Below, in pieces: positions 8,858-18,665 of a DNA stretch of 64,000 nt; position 1 is the stretch's first letter; each line of letters begins with the position of its first letter. Position numbers and translations under genes: made by a program. The DNA is from an uncultured Eubacteriales bacterium (GTDB lineage Bacteria; Bacillota; Clostridia; Oscillospirales; UBA644): assembly GCA_934501435.1 (NCBI GenBank), contig CAKSTW010000004.1, forward strand, positions 215,375-279,374, given 5' to 3'. Below the pieces are notes generated by a model. It was given only the letters and a program-made list of their open reading frames with translations. It searched no databases and was not told the DNA's origin.

Positions 8858-10285
8858 ATGAAAAAAGTATTTTCCGTTTTTATGGCGATAGTCATGGCAG
8901 TCTCTTTGTTTGCCTGCTTTGCCGTAAATACTTCTGCCGTCGGCGTTACGGTAAAGGACTCGAAGGTTTTCAACGTTCCGAAAACTTCGACTGCTCCCAA
9001 ACTTGACGGCAACGTGGATTCCAGTTATAAACAGATATACAAGATGAAGGGTTCCGATTGTCTCAAGAAAGACGGTTCCTGGAACGAAAGTTTCCCGCTT
9101 GACGGAAACAGAAACAATCTCCGTTACGACGCCGAAGAGCATCCCCAGCGCGAACAGTCCGACTGGTGGAACTGCACCATGACCGTTTATGCCGCATGGG
9201 ACGCTACTTACCTTTATCTTTTAGTTGATATTACAAACGCAGGACCTCTTGACAATAACCCCAACGCAAACTGGGCGGGCGACGGTCTCCAGGTCGCTGT
9301 TTTCAAGATTGCAAGCGACAGCGGAAGCACCACCGACTATACCATCGCGCAGGACAACGGCAAGATCGTTGCCGCAATGAACCTCGGAAACACTCTCGGA
9401 AGCGCCCTCAACCAGAAAAAGAATGCTTATGACTCCAATAAATACGGAAGAGCACCCAGCGGCTTTATCAAAGTTTCCGACAAGACCAAGGGCAACTACA
9501 CTTACGAACTTGCTCTTGAATGGACCGCTCTCGGCGTAAAACCGAGCGACAAGATAAACTTCAACTGCTCCGTAAACCTCAACGACGAGGATATGCTCCC
9601 CGAAGCTTTCTGCGGATTCCAGCTTTCCAACGGTATCTTCAACGAAACCGACCAGAAGACAAAATCCGGCATGGCTTACGCCGCAAGTATGATATTTGAG
9701 GGCGAAGGCGGAAACGCTTCTTCTTCGAGCGGAAACGGCAACAGCGGCGGCAACAGCGGCGGCACGACAACGCCGACAACTCCGACCACACCCGAAACGC
9801 CGACCACTCCCGATACTCCGACCACACCTGAAACTCCGACGGTTGAAGAGAGCGAAGTCGTAAAGGCTGCCAGAACCGCATTTGCTGCGGCTGAAACCAA
9901 AATGGCTGAACTCGAAAGCAACACTTCTTACGACGAGACCCAGAAAGCCGACGTAGTCGCTGCTTTCGAAGAGTTTAAGGCAGCCCTCAACGCCGAGACC
10001 ATCGACGAGACCGCTCTCGCGGCAGCGCAGAAGGCGTTTGAAGACGCATACGCAGCTCTTACCGGAACCCCCGCGCCCGAAGATAAGAAAGACAACGATA
10101 AAAAGGAAAACGACAAGAACGACGATAACAAACAGAAAGAACCTGAAAAAGGCGGAAACCTTACCTGGCTCTGGATCGTTATCGCGGTAGTCGTAGTTCT
10201 CGCGGCGGCATTCTGCATAGTATACTTTGTTGTTTGCAAAGGCGACATGAACAAATTCAAGGCTCTCTTTTCCAAAAAGAAATAA
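8858..10285 (+). CDS. Cell-surface protein with CBM9/DOMON-like and FIVAR domains
   Basis: The 475-residue protein has a signal peptide (cleavage expected after the NTSA at about 27). Next comes a beta-rich region of about 240 residues with DGNVDSSY, YAAWDATYLYLLVDITNAG and GDGLQVAVF, as in CBM9-like sugar-binding domains. A Ser/Gly patch and a Pro-Thr repeat linker follow, then a FIVAR-like helical domain (Asp/Thr/Ala-rich, about 325-405) and a charged Lys-Asp-Asn stretch. One transmembrane helix (about 438-460) and a short basic cytoplasmic tail end the protein. It is anchored by this helix, not by a sortase motif. Binding to a carbohydrate is likely but the ligand is unknown. The start follows AGGAGG. 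Confidence 0.75.
   Translation: MKKVFSVFMAIVMAVSLFACFAVNTSAVGVTVKDSKVFNVPKTSTAPKLDGNVDSSYKQIYKMKGSDCLKKDGSWNESFPLDGNRNNLRYDAEEHPQREQSDWWNCTMTVYAAWDATYLYLLVDITNAGPLDNNPNANWAGDGLQVAVFKIASDSGSTTDYTIAQDNGKIVAAMNLGNTLGSALNQKKNAYDSNKYGRAPSGFIKVSDKTKGNYTYELALEWTALGVKPSDKINFNCSVNLNDEDMLPEAFCGFQLSNGIFNETDQKTKSGMAYAASMIFEGEGGNASSSSGNGNSGGNSGGTTTPTTPTTPETPTTPDTPTTPETPTVEESEVVKAARTAFAAAETKMAELESNTSYDETQKADVVAAFEEFKAALNAETIDETALAAAQKAFEDAYAALTGTPAPEDKKDNDKKENDKNDDNKQKEPEKGGNLTWLWIVIAVVVVLAAAFCIVYFVVCKGDMNKFKALFSKKK
9763..9840 (+). repeat. In-frame Pro-Thr linker repeats
   Basis: About five imperfect units coding for TTP-ET/DTP alternate with ACGCC/ACTCC variants. They form the flexible linker between the two extracellular domains. 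Unit number is likely to vary between strains. Confidence 0.8.
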
Positions 10286-10308
10286 GACGGTCTGAAACTT
10301 AAAAAACA

Positions 10309-10330
10309 GTCCCCGCGGAAACGCGGGGAC
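10309..10330 (+). terminator. Hairpin terminator after the surface-protein gene
   Basis: A perfect 9-bp GC-rich stem (GTCCCCGCG paired with CGCGGGGAC) is closed by a GAAA tetraloop. The T-run is weak, so some read-through into the ybaK-like gene is possible. Confidence 0.7.
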
Positions 10331-10355
10331 TTATCATAATAAAGGAAGAAATCAA

Positions 10356-10826
10356 ATGAGTTTTGAAAAAGCAAAGGCGCATCTTGAGAAAAAAGGTTTT
10401 GCCGACAGAATAAAGGAATTCGACGTTTCGAGCGCGACCGTAGCCCTTGCCGCGGAGGCTGTCGGCTGCGAACCCGCGCATATCGCGAAAACGCTTTCAT
10501 TTTCTCTTGACGACGGCGCGATACTGGTCGTCGCCGCGGGGGATACCAAAGTCGATAATAAAAAATTCAAGGAGACGTTTCATACAAAAGCGAAAATGCT
10601 TGCGTTCGACGACGTTGAAAGGCTTATCGGACATTCCGTCGGCGGCGTCTGCCCGTTCGGGATCAACGACGGCGTGAAAGTGTATTTCGACGAAAGTCTC
10701 CGCCGGTTTGATTATATCTACCCCGCATGCGGTTCGTCGAACAGCGCGGTAAAACTTTCCTGTGAAGACCTTGAAAACGCAGTCGAAAACGGCGAATGGG
10801 TCGACGTCTGCAAAATCGCGGAATAG
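10356..10826 (+). CDS. YbaK/EbsC-family aminoacyl-tRNA deacylase
   Basis: Members of this family hydrolyse mischarged tRNA, typically Cys-tRNA(Pro) or Ala-tRNA(Pro). The 156 residues cover the whole domain: an invariant-type Lys in AKTLSF, the GDTKVDNKK segment and the family signature HSVGGVCPFG. It lies just before ileS but the T-box promoter region separates them. GGAAGAA precedes the ATG. The exact tRNA substrate cannot be read from the sequence. Confidence 0.88.
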   Translation: MSFEKAKAHLEKKGFADRIKEFDVSSATVALAAEAVGCEPAHIAKTLSFSLDDGAILVVAAGDTKVDNKKFKETFHTKAKMLAFDDVERLIGHSVGGVCPFGINDGVKVYFDESLRRFDYIYPACGSSNSAVKLSCEDLENAVENGEWVDVCKIAE

Positions 10827-10889
10827 TGTGTTTTCTTAAATTTCACAATTTAATCACAAACTTTTCAACATTTAATGCTACAATCAAAT

Positions 10890-11116
10890 AAAGACAATGA
10901 CGAAGACAGTAATCCCTATGTGAAATTCAAAGCGAGCCGGGGAGGGTGCAAGCCCGGTGAAAAGTAACTTCGGACGAATATCACTTCCGAGTCGCGGACC
11001 GAAATCAGTAAGTCTCGCCGGGGGCTCTCCGTAAAAGAGCGGTATGTGACGGCATACTTTTAATAGGTGGTAAGCAGATCGGTTCTGTCCTGTTAAAAAG
11101 GACGGAACCTTTTTTA
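10890..11116 (+). ncRNA. T-box riboswitch, isoleucine-specific (ATC specifier)
   Basis: The leader has a Stem I with the AG-bulge/terminal-loop type segment around GCGAGCCGGGGAGGGTG. The specifier loop reads GAAT-ATC-ACTTCCGAG, giving ATC (Ile) at 10980-10982. The antiterminator T-box region is AATAGGTGGTAAGCAGA (about 11061-11077), and the terminator stem is 11081-11109 (GGTTCTGTCC with GGACGGAACC) plus a T-run. Uncharged tRNA(Ile) should stabilise the antiterminator and switch on ileS. Confidence 0.92.
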
Positions 11117-11135
11117 TTTATACGGAGGATATGAA

Positions 11136-14100
11136 ATGCTGTACGACAAAATACCGACCGATCTCAATTTCGTTGACAGAGAAAAGAAGGTCGAGGAATT
11201 CTGGAAGAAAAACGATATTTTCAAAAAGAGCATGGCAAAAAACGAGGGCGGAAAAACCTATACATTTTACGACGGACCGCCGACCGCGAACGGAAAACCG
11301 CATATCGGTCACGTTCTTACCCGCGTTATCAAGGATATGATACCCCGTTACCGTACGATGAAAGGGTATATGGTCCCGCGTAAGGCAGGATGGGATACCC
11401 ACGGACTTCCCGTTGAACTTGAAGTCGAGAAAAAACTCGGACTTGACGGAAAAGACCAGATCGAAGAATACGGAATGGAACCGTTTATAAAGCAATGTAA
11501 GGAAAGCGTCTGGAAATACAAGGGAATGTGGGAGGATTTCTCCTCCACCGTCGGTTTCTGGGCAGATATGGAAAATCCTTACGTCACCTACGACGATAAC
11601 TTTATCGAATCGGAATGGTGGGCGCTCAAGGAAATATGGAAAAAAGGTCTTCTTTACAAAGGCTTCAAGATCGTTCCCTATTGCCCCCGCTGCGGAACTC
11701 CGCTTTCCGCTCAGGAAGTGGCTCAGGGATATAAAGATATCAAGGAACGCTCCGCGATAGTCCGCTTTAAGGCAAAAGGCGAGGACGCATATTTCCTTGC
11801 ATGGACGACGACCCCCTGGACTTTGCCGTCAAACGTCGCGCTCTGCGTAAACCCCGACGAGACCTATGTCAAGGTGAAGGCGGCTGACGGATATACCTAT
11901 TATATAGCCGAAGCGCTTGCCGGAAAGGTCCTCGGAAAACTTGCGACCGACGAAAAGCCCGCCTACGAAGTTCTTGAGACTTACAAAGGCAAAGACCTTG
12001 AATATAAAGAATATGAGCCGCTTTACGAGTGCGCGGGCGTTGCTGCCGCAAAACAGAAGAAAAAGGCCCATATCGTAATGGTCGACGGATACGTCACCAT
12101 GAACGACGGTACCGGTATCGTCCACTGCGCTCCGGCGTTCGGCGAAGACGACGCGAGAGTCGGAAAGAGATACGACCTGCCGTTCGTTCAGTTTGTCGAC
12201 GGAAAAGGCAATATGACCGCCGAAACACCCTTTGCGGGACTTTTCGTAAAGAAAGCCGACCCCGAAGTCTTAAAGGACCTCGACGCGAAAGGACTTCTTT
12301 TCGACGCTCCGAAATTCGAGCATAACTATCCGCATTGCTGGAGATGCGACACTCCGCTTATCTATTACGCGCGCGAATCCTGGTTTATCAAGATGACCGC
12401 CGTAAAAGACGACCTTATAAGAAACAACAACACAATAAACTGGATCCCCGAAAATATCGGAAAAGGACGTTTCGGCGACTGGCTCGAAAACGTTCAGGAC
12501 TGGGGTATTTCCCGTAACCGTTATTGGGGAACTCCCTTAAATATATGGGAATGTGAATGCGGACATCTTCATTCGGTAGGCAGCCGCGAAGAACTCTATG
12601 AAATGAGCGGCGACGAAAGAGCGAAAAGTGTCGAGCTGCACCGCCCGTATATCGACGAAATAACGATAAAATGCCCCGAATGCGGAAAAGAAATGCACCG
12701 CGTTCCCGAAGTTATCGACTGCTGGTTCGACTCCGGCGCAATGCCCTTTGCTCAGCACCACTATCCCTTTGAAAATAAGGACGTTTTCGAAAAACAGTTC
12801 CCCGCGGACTTCATTTCCGAAGCGGTCGACCAGACGAGAGGCTGGTTCTATTCGCTGCTTGCCGAATCGACTTTGCTTTTCAACAAAGCGCCTTATAAGA
12901 ACGTCATAGTCCTCGGCCACGTCCAGGACGAAAACGGTCAGAAGATGAGCAAATCCAAAGGAAACGCCGTCGACCCGTTTGAAGCGCTCGCAACTTACGG
13001 CGCGGACGCCATACGCTGGTATTTCTATTCGAACAGCGCTCCGTGGCTCCCGAACCGTTTCCACGGCGGGGCTGTCGTAGAGGGACAGAGAAAGATGATG
13101 GGGACTTTGTGGAACACCTACGCTTTCTATGTTCTCTACGCAAATATCGACAATTTCGACCCGACAAAGTATTCTCTTGAATACGATAAACTGTCGGTCA
13201 TGGATAAATGGCTCTTGTCGAAACTCAATTCTACGGTAAAGGCCGTCGACGGATATCTTTCGGATTATAAGATAACCGAGACCGCCCGCGCTTTGCAGGA
13301 ATTTGTCGACGATCTTTCCAACTGGTACGTCCGCCGTTCGCGCGAGCGTTTCTGGGTAAAGGATATGCCGCAGGATAAGATAAACGCCTATATGACGCTT
13401 TACACCGCGCTTGTAACTCTCTGCAAGGCGGCGGCTCCGATGCTTCCGTTTATAACCGAAGATATCTACCGCAATATCGTCGTGAAGGTCGATAAGACCG
13501 CTCCCGAAAGCATTCATCTCTGCGCTTTCCCCGAAGTAAATGAAGAAATGATAGATAAAGAAGCCGAGACCCTTATGGACGAGGTTCTCGAGATCGTAAC
13601 TCTCGGAAGAAACTGCAGAAACAGCGCCAATATAAAGAACAGACAGCCTATCGGTCAGATGTTCTATAAGGCGGAAGAGGCTCTTCCCGAATACTATGCG
13701 GATATAGTAAAAGAAGAACTTAACGTCAAGAATATAGCCTTTGACCCGTCTGCCGAAAAGTATGTTTCCTATACCTTCAAACCGCAGCTTAAAACGCTCG
13801 GAAAGCGTTTCGGAAAAGACCTCGGAACCGTTAAGGAAATTCTTGCAAACCTTGACGGAAAAGCGACGATGAGCGAACTTGAAAAGACGGGATTCGTAAC
13901 CGTCGAAGTAAACGGCGTTGCCGAAAAACTTTCCCGCGACGACCTGCTTATCTCCTCTGCCCAGAGCGGCGATTTCGAATTCGCGTCCTACGGCGGAATC
14001 ATAGTCGTTCTTGACAAGCGCCTCTCTCCCGAACTTATCGAAGAGGGCTTTGTCCGCGAAATAGTAAGCAAGATACAGACAATGAGAAAAGAAGCGGGCT

Positions 14101-14291
14101 TTAAGGTCATGGACAATATCAACGTCTATGTCGCCGGAAACGATAAAATAAAGGCTATCGTCGAAAGAAACGAAACCGAAATAGGCGAAGACGTCCTTGC
14201 GGCGGATTTCATTTTCGATAAGACCTGCCCGACCTCGAAAGAATGGAATATCAACGGCGAAAAAGTATCTGTCGGCGTTGAATGTATATAA
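11136..14291 (+). CDS. ileS: Isoleucyl-tRNA synthetase
   Basis: This class I synthetase charges tRNA(Ile). The 1051 residues include HIGH (56-59, in GKPHIGHV) and KMSKS (603-607), the CP1 editing domain between them, Cys pairs of metal-binding type (CPRCGTPL, CPECGKE) and the anticodon-binding helical domain (LSNWYVRRSRERFW). Length and the N-terminal sequence resemble the longer, eukaryote-like IleS2 form. That form is typically less sensitive to mupirocin, but resistance is not shown by sequence alone. GGAGG precedes the ATG. Expression is controlled by the T-box ahead of it. Confidence 0.97.
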   Translation: MLYDKIPTDLNFVDREKKVEEFWKKNDIFKKSMAKNEGGKTYTFYDGPPTANGKPHIGHVLTRVIKDMIPRYRTMKGYMVPRKAGWDTHGLPVELEVEKKLGLDGKDQIEEYGMEPFIKQCKESVWKYKGMWEDFSSTVGFWADMENPYVTYDDNFIESEWWALKEIWKKGLLYKGFKIVPYCPRCGTPLSAQEVAQGYKDIKERSAIVRFKAKGEDAYFLAWTTTPWTLPSNVALCVNPDETYVKVKAADGYTYYIAEALAGKVLGKLATDEKPAYEVLETYKGKDLEYKEYEPLYECAGVAAAKQKKKAHIVMVDGYVTMNDGTGIVHCAPAFGEDDARVGKRYDLPFVQFVDGKGNMTAETPFAGLFVKKADPEVLKDLDAKGLLFDAPKFEHNYPHCWRCDTPLIYYARESWFIKMTAVKDDLIRNNNTINWIPENIGKGRFGDWLENVQDWGISRNRYWGTPLNIWECECGHLHSVGSREELYEMSGDERAKSVELHRPYIDEITIKCPECGKEMHRVPEVIDCWFDSGAMPFAQHHYPFENKDVFEKQFPADFISEAVDQTRGWFYSLLAESTLLFNKAPYKNVIVLGHVQDENGQKMSKSKGNAVDPFEALATYGADAIRWYFYSNSAPWLPNRFHGGAVVEGQRKMMGTLWNTYAFYVLYANIDNFDPTKYSLEYDKLSVMDKWLLSKLNSTVKAVDGYLSDYKITETARALQEFVDDLSNWYVRRSRERFWVKDMPQDKINAYMTLYTALVTLCKAAAPMLPFITEDIYRNIVVKVDKTAPESIHLCAFPEVNEEMIDKEAETLMDEVLEIVTLGRNCRNSANIKNRQPIGQMFYKAEEALPEYYADIVKEELNVKNIAFDPSAEKYVSYTFKPQLKTLGKRFGKDLGTVKEILANLDGKATMSELEKTGFVTVEVNGVAEKLSRDDLLISSAQSGDFEFASYGGIIVVLDKRLSPELIEEGFVREIVSKIQTMRKEAGFKVMDNINVYVAGNDKIKAIVERNETEIGEDVLAADFIFDKTCPTSKEWNINGEKVSVGVECI

Positions 14292-14311
14292 GTCCGAAAT
14301 TTGGGACTTTG

Positions 14312-14346
14312 AAATACCCCTGAACTGTGTGTTCGGGGGTATTTTT
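14312..14346 (+). terminator. Terminator of ileS
   Basis: The stem AATACCCC...GGGGTATT, extended by TGAA/TTC, is followed by TTTTT. A second small hairpin (AAGTCC/GGACTT) precedes it at 14290-14309. Confidence 0.85.
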
Positions 14347-14453
14347 TACATTTTTGAAGATAAACATAATAAAAGTTGCTTATGCAACAGTATAAATTTC
14401 TTTTTTATGCTATACTTACGCGTGTAAAAAAGCGAAAGGAAAAGGGAGAAGAA

Positions 14454-16580
14454 ATGCAGGTTGTAAAAAGAGACGGCAGCATCGTAAACTACGACAGATC
14501 CAAGATCGTGACCGCGATAAACGCGGCAAACGCCGAAGTTGAAGAAATAGAGAGAGCGTCCTCGGCTCAGATCGAGGAGATTCTCGATTATATAGAAAGC
14601 AAGAAAAGATCGCGTATCCTTGTTGAAGACATTCAGGATATGATCGAACAGAAACTTATGGAATACGATCTGTTCACTCTTGCAAAGACCTATATAATCT
14701 ACCGTTACACGAGAGCGCTTGTCAGAAAATCGAACACCACCGACGAATCCATTCTTTCGCTTATAAGAAACGAAAATAAGGAACTTGCGGAGGAAAATTC
14801 GAATAAAAACACCGTTCTTGCGTCGACCCAGAGAGACTATATCGCGGGCGAAGTGAGCCGTGACTTGACGAAGAGAATTCTGCTGCCCGAAAAAATTTCA
14901 AAGGCGCACGAAGAAGGGGCTATCCACTTCCACGACGCCGATTATTTCCTGCAGCCTATCTTCAACTGCTGCCTTGTAAATATAAAGGATATGCTCGATA
15001 ACGGAACCGTCATGAACGGCAAACTTATCGAAAGCCCGAAAAGTTTTCAGGTCGCCTGCACGATAATGACCCAGATAATAGCCGCCGTCGCGTCAAGCCA
15101 GTACGGAGGACAGTCGGTCGACGTCAAGCACCTCGGAAAATATCTCCGCCGCAGCCGTGAGAAGTTTGAAAAGCAGACAAGAGAGATCGCCGGCGACGCG
15201 GTTCCCGAAGAGATGATCGAAAAGATCGTCGACGGAAGGCTCCGCGACGAACTCAAAAGCGGCGTTCAGACGATACAGTATCAGATAAACACCCTTATGA
15301 CCACAAACGGTCAGTCCCCGTTCGTTACCCTTTTCCTGAACCTTGACGAGAACGACGAATATATCGAAGAAAACGCAATGATAATCGAAGAAATTCTCCG
15401 TCAGAGATATGAGGGAATAAAGAACGAAAAGGGCGTATATATAACCCCGGCGTTCCCGAAACTCGTTTACGTCCTCGACGAATGTAACTGTCTTAAAGGC
15501 GGAAAATACGACTATATAACCGAAATGGCGGTCAAATGCTCCGCAAAACGTATGTACCCCGACTATATTTCCGCAAAGAAAATGCGCGAAAACTACGAAG
15601 GCAACGTCTTTTCTCCGATGGGCTGCCGCAGTTTTCTCGCCCCGTGGAAAGACGAAAACGGCGAATATAAGTTTGAGGGCAGATTCAATCAGGGCGTCGT
15701 AAGCCTCAACCTGCCGCAGATAGGAATTCTCGCAAAAGGCGACGAAGAGAAGTTCTGGGAAATACTTGAAGAAAGGCTCGAACTTTGCTATGAGGCTTTG
15801 ATGTGCCGCCACGAGGCGCTGCGCAAAGTCAGAAGCGACGTCAGCCCCGTTCATTGGCAGTACGGCGCGCTTGCGCGCCTGAAAAAGGGCGAAAGCATCG
15901 AAAAACTGCTTTACGGCGGTTATTCCTCGATTTCTCTCGGTTATATCGGTCTTTATGAAGTCACGAAACTTGTAAAGGGCGTTTCTCATACCGACCCCGT
16001 CGGCGAGGAATTCGCTCTGAGAGTCATGAGACGCCTCCGCGAAAAGACGAACGAATGGAAGGCGAAAACGAATATCGGCTTTGCCCTTTACGGAACGCCC
16101 GCCGAGTCTCTCTGCTACCGTTTCGCGCGTATCGACAAGGAGCGTTTCGGAACAATAAAAGACGTCACCGATAAAGGCTATTATACGAATTCTTACCATG
16201 TCGACGTAAGAGAAGATATCGACGCATTCGATAAATTCCGTTTTGAAAGCCAGTTCCAGACCATTTCTTCGGGCGGCGCCATTTCCTACGTCGAAATACC
16301 GAATCTTCGCCATAACCTTGAAGCGCTCGAGGAACTCGTCAAATTTATCTACGATAATATCCAGTACGCTGAATTCAACACCAAGAGCGACTACTGCCAC
16401 GTCTGCGGCTACGACGGCGAAATAATCGTCAACGACGATAACGAGTGGGAGTGTCCCGCCTGCCACAATAAAGACCACAGCAAGATGAACGTCACGAGAA
16501 GGACCTGCGGTTATCTCGGCGAAAACTTCTGGAACGAGGGCAAGACCAAAGAGATAAAAGCCCGCGTTCTGCACCTGTGA
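14454..16580 (+). CDS. nrdD: Anaerobic ribonucleoside-triphosphate reductase (class III)
   Basis: This oxygen-sensitive glycyl-radical enzyme reduces ribonucleotides to deoxyribonucleotides. The 708 residues comprise an N-terminal ATP-cone (QVVKRDGSIVNYDRSKI), the barrel domain, a zinc site (CHVCGYDG and CPACHN) and the radical motif RTCGYLG with the radical Gly at 686. The ATG at 14454 follows GGGAGAAG. An upstream in-frame ATG at 14376 has no such site and adds 26 unrelated residues. An inverted repeat GTTGC-TTAT-GCAAC lies at 14375-14388, of unknown role. nrdG overlaps the stop. Confidence 0.96.
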   Translation: MQVVKRDGSIVNYDRSKIVTAINAANAEVEEIERASSAQIEEILDYIESKKRSRILVEDIQDMIEQKLMEYDLFTLAKTYIIYRYTRALVRKSNTTDESILSLIRNENKELAEENSNKNTVLASTQRDYIAGEVSRDLTKRILLPEKISKAHEEGAIHFHDADYFLQPIFNCCLVNIKDMLDNGTVMNGKLIESPKSFQVACTIMTQIIAAVASSQYGGQSVDVKHLGKYLRRSREKFEKQTREIAGDAVPEEMIEKIVDGRLRDELKSGVQTIQYQINTLMTTNGQSPFVTLFLNLDENDEYIEENAMIIEEILRQRYEGIKNEKGVYITPAFPKLVYVLDECNCLKGGKYDYITEMAVKCSAKRMYPDYISAKKMRENYEGNVFSPMGCRSFLAPWKDENGEYKFEGRFNQGVVSLNLPQIGILAKGDEEKFWEILEERLELCYEALMCRHEALRKVRSDVSPVHWQYGALARLKKGESIEKLLYGGYSSISLGYIGLYEVTKLVKGVSHTDPVGEEFALRVMRRLREKTNEWKAKTNIGFALYGTPAESLCYRFARIDKERFGTIKDVTDKGYYTNSYHVDVREDIDAFDKFRFESQFQTISSGGAISYVEIPNLRHNLEALEELVKFIYDNIQYAEFNTKSDYCHVCGYDGEIIVNDDNEWECPACHNKDHSKMNVTRRTCGYLGENFWNEGKTKEIKARVLHL

Positions 16581-17092
16581 TGAACTTTGCGGCGATAAAA
16601 AAGCATGACGTCGCGAACGGACCGGGAGTAAGGGTCTCCCTGTTTGTTTCGGGGTGCGAGCATTACTGCAAGGGCTGTTTCAATTCCGAGGCGTGGGATT
16701 TTTCCTACGGCAGCGTCTTTGACGAAAACGCGGAAAGTGAAATTTTCGCGGCGCTCGGAAAGCCGTATATAAAAGGTTTTTCTCTTCTCGGAGGAGAACC
16801 TTTCCACCCGAAAAACAGACCGGCGCTCGCTCTTCTTCTTGAAAAAATCAAAAAGACTTTTCCCGAGAAGGACGTCTGGTGCTATACGGGTTACGACCTT
16901 GAAACCGAACTTCTTTTCGGAAAAGAGGACGAAAATGCGCGACGCATGCTTGAAAATATTGATATCCTTGTCGACGGACGGTTTGTCGAGGAAAAGAAAA
17001 ATCTTTCCCTTCGCTTCCGCGGTTCGGAAAATCAGAGGATAATAAAACTTCCCGAAACTCTGGCGACGGGAAAGATAGTTTTGTGGGAATAA
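16580..17092 (+). CDS. nrdG: Anaerobic ribonucleotide reductase activating enzyme
   Basis: NrdG is the radical-SAM partner that installs the glycyl radical on NrdD. The 170-residue protein has the CxxxCxxC iron-sulfur motif at Cys26, Cys30 and Cys33 (GCEHYCKGCF) and the SAM-binding GGEPF motif. The ATG overlaps the nrdD stop as TGATG, so the pair is translationally coupled. A GTG one codon earlier is an alternative start. Confidence 0.95.
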   Translation: MNFAAIKKHDVANGPGVRVSLFVSGCEHYCKGCFNSEAWDFSYGSVFDENAESEIFAALGKPYIKGFSLLGGEPFHPKNRPALALLLEKIKKTFPEKDVWCYTGYDLETELLFGKEDENARRMLENIDILVDGRFVEEKKNLSLRFRGSENQRIIKLPETLATGKIVLWE

Positions 17093-17096
17093 AATC

Positions 17097-17121
17097 AGGG
17101 CTGTAAGATTCTTACAGCTCT
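17097..17121 (+). terminator. Terminator of nrdDG
   Basis: A stem of about 11 bp (AGGGCTGTAAG with CTTACAGCTCT, one G-T pair) is followed by TGTTTTTTT. Confidence 0.85.
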
Positions 17122-17181
17122 GTTTTTTTCAAATACCGAATTTCGTGCGACGGTTTTTTACATTTCTGCTCATAGTTCGCG

Positions 17182-17210
17182 TTGACAAGTTCTGCAAAAA
17201 ATGTTATAAT
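17182..17210 (+). promoter_or_regulatory. Perfect-consensus sigma-A promoter of citrate synthase
   Basis: TTGACA and TATAAT match the consensus exactly with a 17-base spacer. This places transcription start near 17217, so codons before that cannot belong to the gene. Confidence 0.9.
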
Positions 17211-17253
17211 TATACTGTCTAAATTTACGATTTTTTGCGAAGGAGGCATTGAA

Positions 17254-18621
17254 TTGAGTAAAAAAAATTATTCGGAAATAACCGCCGATGTCAGAAATCT
17301 TACTTCGATTTCCAAAACGAACAACGCCATACCTCCGGAACTTTACATTCAGTATAAAGTAAACAGAGGGCTCAGAGATCTGAACGGAAACGGCGTTCTT
17401 ACCGGACTTACCGAGATCTCCGAGATAAATTCAAAAGAAATAATAGACGGCAGATCCGTTCCCTGCGACGGCGAACTTTTCTACCGCGGATACAATATAA
17501 GGGAACTTATCGCGGGGATCGTTTCGGAGGGCAGATTCGGCTTTGAAGAGGTTATTTACCTTCTTTTAATGGGCGAACTTCCGACCGAGGAAGAATATAA
17601 GAATTTCTGTAAGGTTTTGGGGGAATACCGCTCTCTTCCGAATTCCTTTACGCGCGACGTCATAATGAAAGCGCCGAGTTCGAATATGATGAACTCTCTT
17701 GCAAGAAGCGTTCTGACTCTTTATTCCTACGACACGAACGCCGACGATACGTCTCTTGAAAACGTAATGAGACAGTCTCTTCAGCTCATTTCGATGTTCC
17801 CGATGCTGTCGATTTATGCCTATACCGCGTTTGACTATTATAAAAACAAAAACGGGAGTCTGTTTATTCACGACCCTGACCCCGAACTTTCGACCGCGGA
17901 AAACATTCTTATGATGCTGCGTCCGGATAAGTCCTATTCGAGAAACGAAGCCAAAATTCTCGATATAGCGCTTATTCTTCACGCGGAACACGGCGGAGGT
18001 AATAACTCAAGTTTCACGACCCATGTCGTTTCGTCGTCGGGAACGGACACCTATTCCGCAATCGCGGCGGCTCTCGGAAGCCTTAAGGGACCGAAACACG
18101 GCGGCGCGAATATCAAGGTCTGCCAGATGTTTAAGAATATCGAGAAAAACGTAAAAGACTGGAAAGACGAAGACGAAATAAGGGCTTACCTAGCAAAGAT
18201 ATTGAATAAGGAAGCCTTTGACAGATCGGGACTTATTTACGGTATGGGTCACGCGGTCTATTCCGTTTCCGACCCGCGTTCGGAAGTCATAAAGGCGTTT
18301 GTCCCGACCCTTGCAAAGGAAAAGGGAAGGGAAGAGGAACTCACTCTTTACAATACCGTCGAGCGCCTTGCTCCGCAGGTGATTTCATCTGTCAGAACGA
18401 TATATAAAGGCGTTTCCGCGAACGTCGATTTTTACAGCGGGCTTGTTTACGACATGCTCGGAATTCCCGCCGAACTCTACACTCCGCTTTTTGCGATTTC
18501 GAGAATTGCGGGCTGGTCGGCTCACCGAATGGAAGAACTCGTGAACGGAAACAAGATAATCAGACCGGCATATAAATCGGTCGCCGAACGCCGAACATAT
18601 AACTCAATGGATCAGAGATAA
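17254..18621 (+). CDS. gltA: Citrate synthase
   Basis: The enzyme condenses oxaloacetate with acetyl-CoA. The 455-residue protein carries the family motifs HAEHGGG, GPKHGGAN and GMGHAVY with the catalytic His residues and a downstream Asp-Pro. I choose TTG at 17254 as start: AAGGAGG lies 7 bases before it and the promoter excludes upstream starts. It stands alone; no aconitase or isocitrate dehydrogenase gene is near, so it may serve glutamate synthesis through a partial cycle. Confidence 0.93.
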   Translation: MSKKNYSEITADVRNLTSISKTNNAIPPELYIQYKVNRGLRDLNGNGVLTGLTEISEINSKEIIDGRSVPCDGELFYRGYNIRELIAGIVSEGRFGFEEVIYLLLMGELPTEEEYKNFCKVLGEYRSLPNSFTRDVIMKAPSSNMMNSLARSVLTLYSYDTNADDTSLENVMRQSLQLISMFPMLSIYAYTAFDYYKNKNGSLFIHDPDPELSTAENILMMLRPDKSYSRNEAKILDIALILHAEHGGGNNSSFTTHVVSSSGTDTYSAIAAALGSLKGPKHGGANIKVCQMFKNIEKNVKDWKDEDEIRAYLAKILNKEAFDRSGLIYGMGHAVYSVSDPRSEVIKAFVPTLAKEKGREEELTLYNTVERLAPQVISSVRTIYKGVSANVDFYSGLVYDMLGIPAELYTPLFAISRIAGWSAHRMEELVNGNKIIRPAYKSVAERRTYNSMDQR

Positions 18622-18626
18622 AAACA

Positions 18627-18654
18627 GGGCTGTAAAACGAAAGTTTTACAGCCC
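18627..18654. terminator. Bidirectional terminator between gltA and mntP
   Basis: A perfect 12-bp stem (GGGCTGTAAAAC with GTTTTACAGCCC) with a GAAA loop lies between two convergent genes, with T-rich sequence after it on the plus strand. Confidence 0.85.
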
Positions 18655-18665
18655 GCTTTATTTTT

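Noticed and set aside
9763..9840. CRISPR-like short repeats
   Set aside because: They are in frame and code for a Pro-Thr linker; no spacers are present. No CRISPR array was found anywhere.
10890..11116. Cobalamin-type riboswitch reading of the ileS leader (GAGCCGGG...GGTG segment)
   Set aside because: The specifier ATC, T-box core and terminator before ileS fit an Ile T-box, and no B12 box is present.
12537..13517. 326-codon open frame on the minus strand
   Set aside because: It lies inside ileS, which is supported by motifs along its whole length.
15093..16574. 493-codon open frame on the minus strand
   Set aside because: It is the antisense shadow of nrdD, caused by codon bias.
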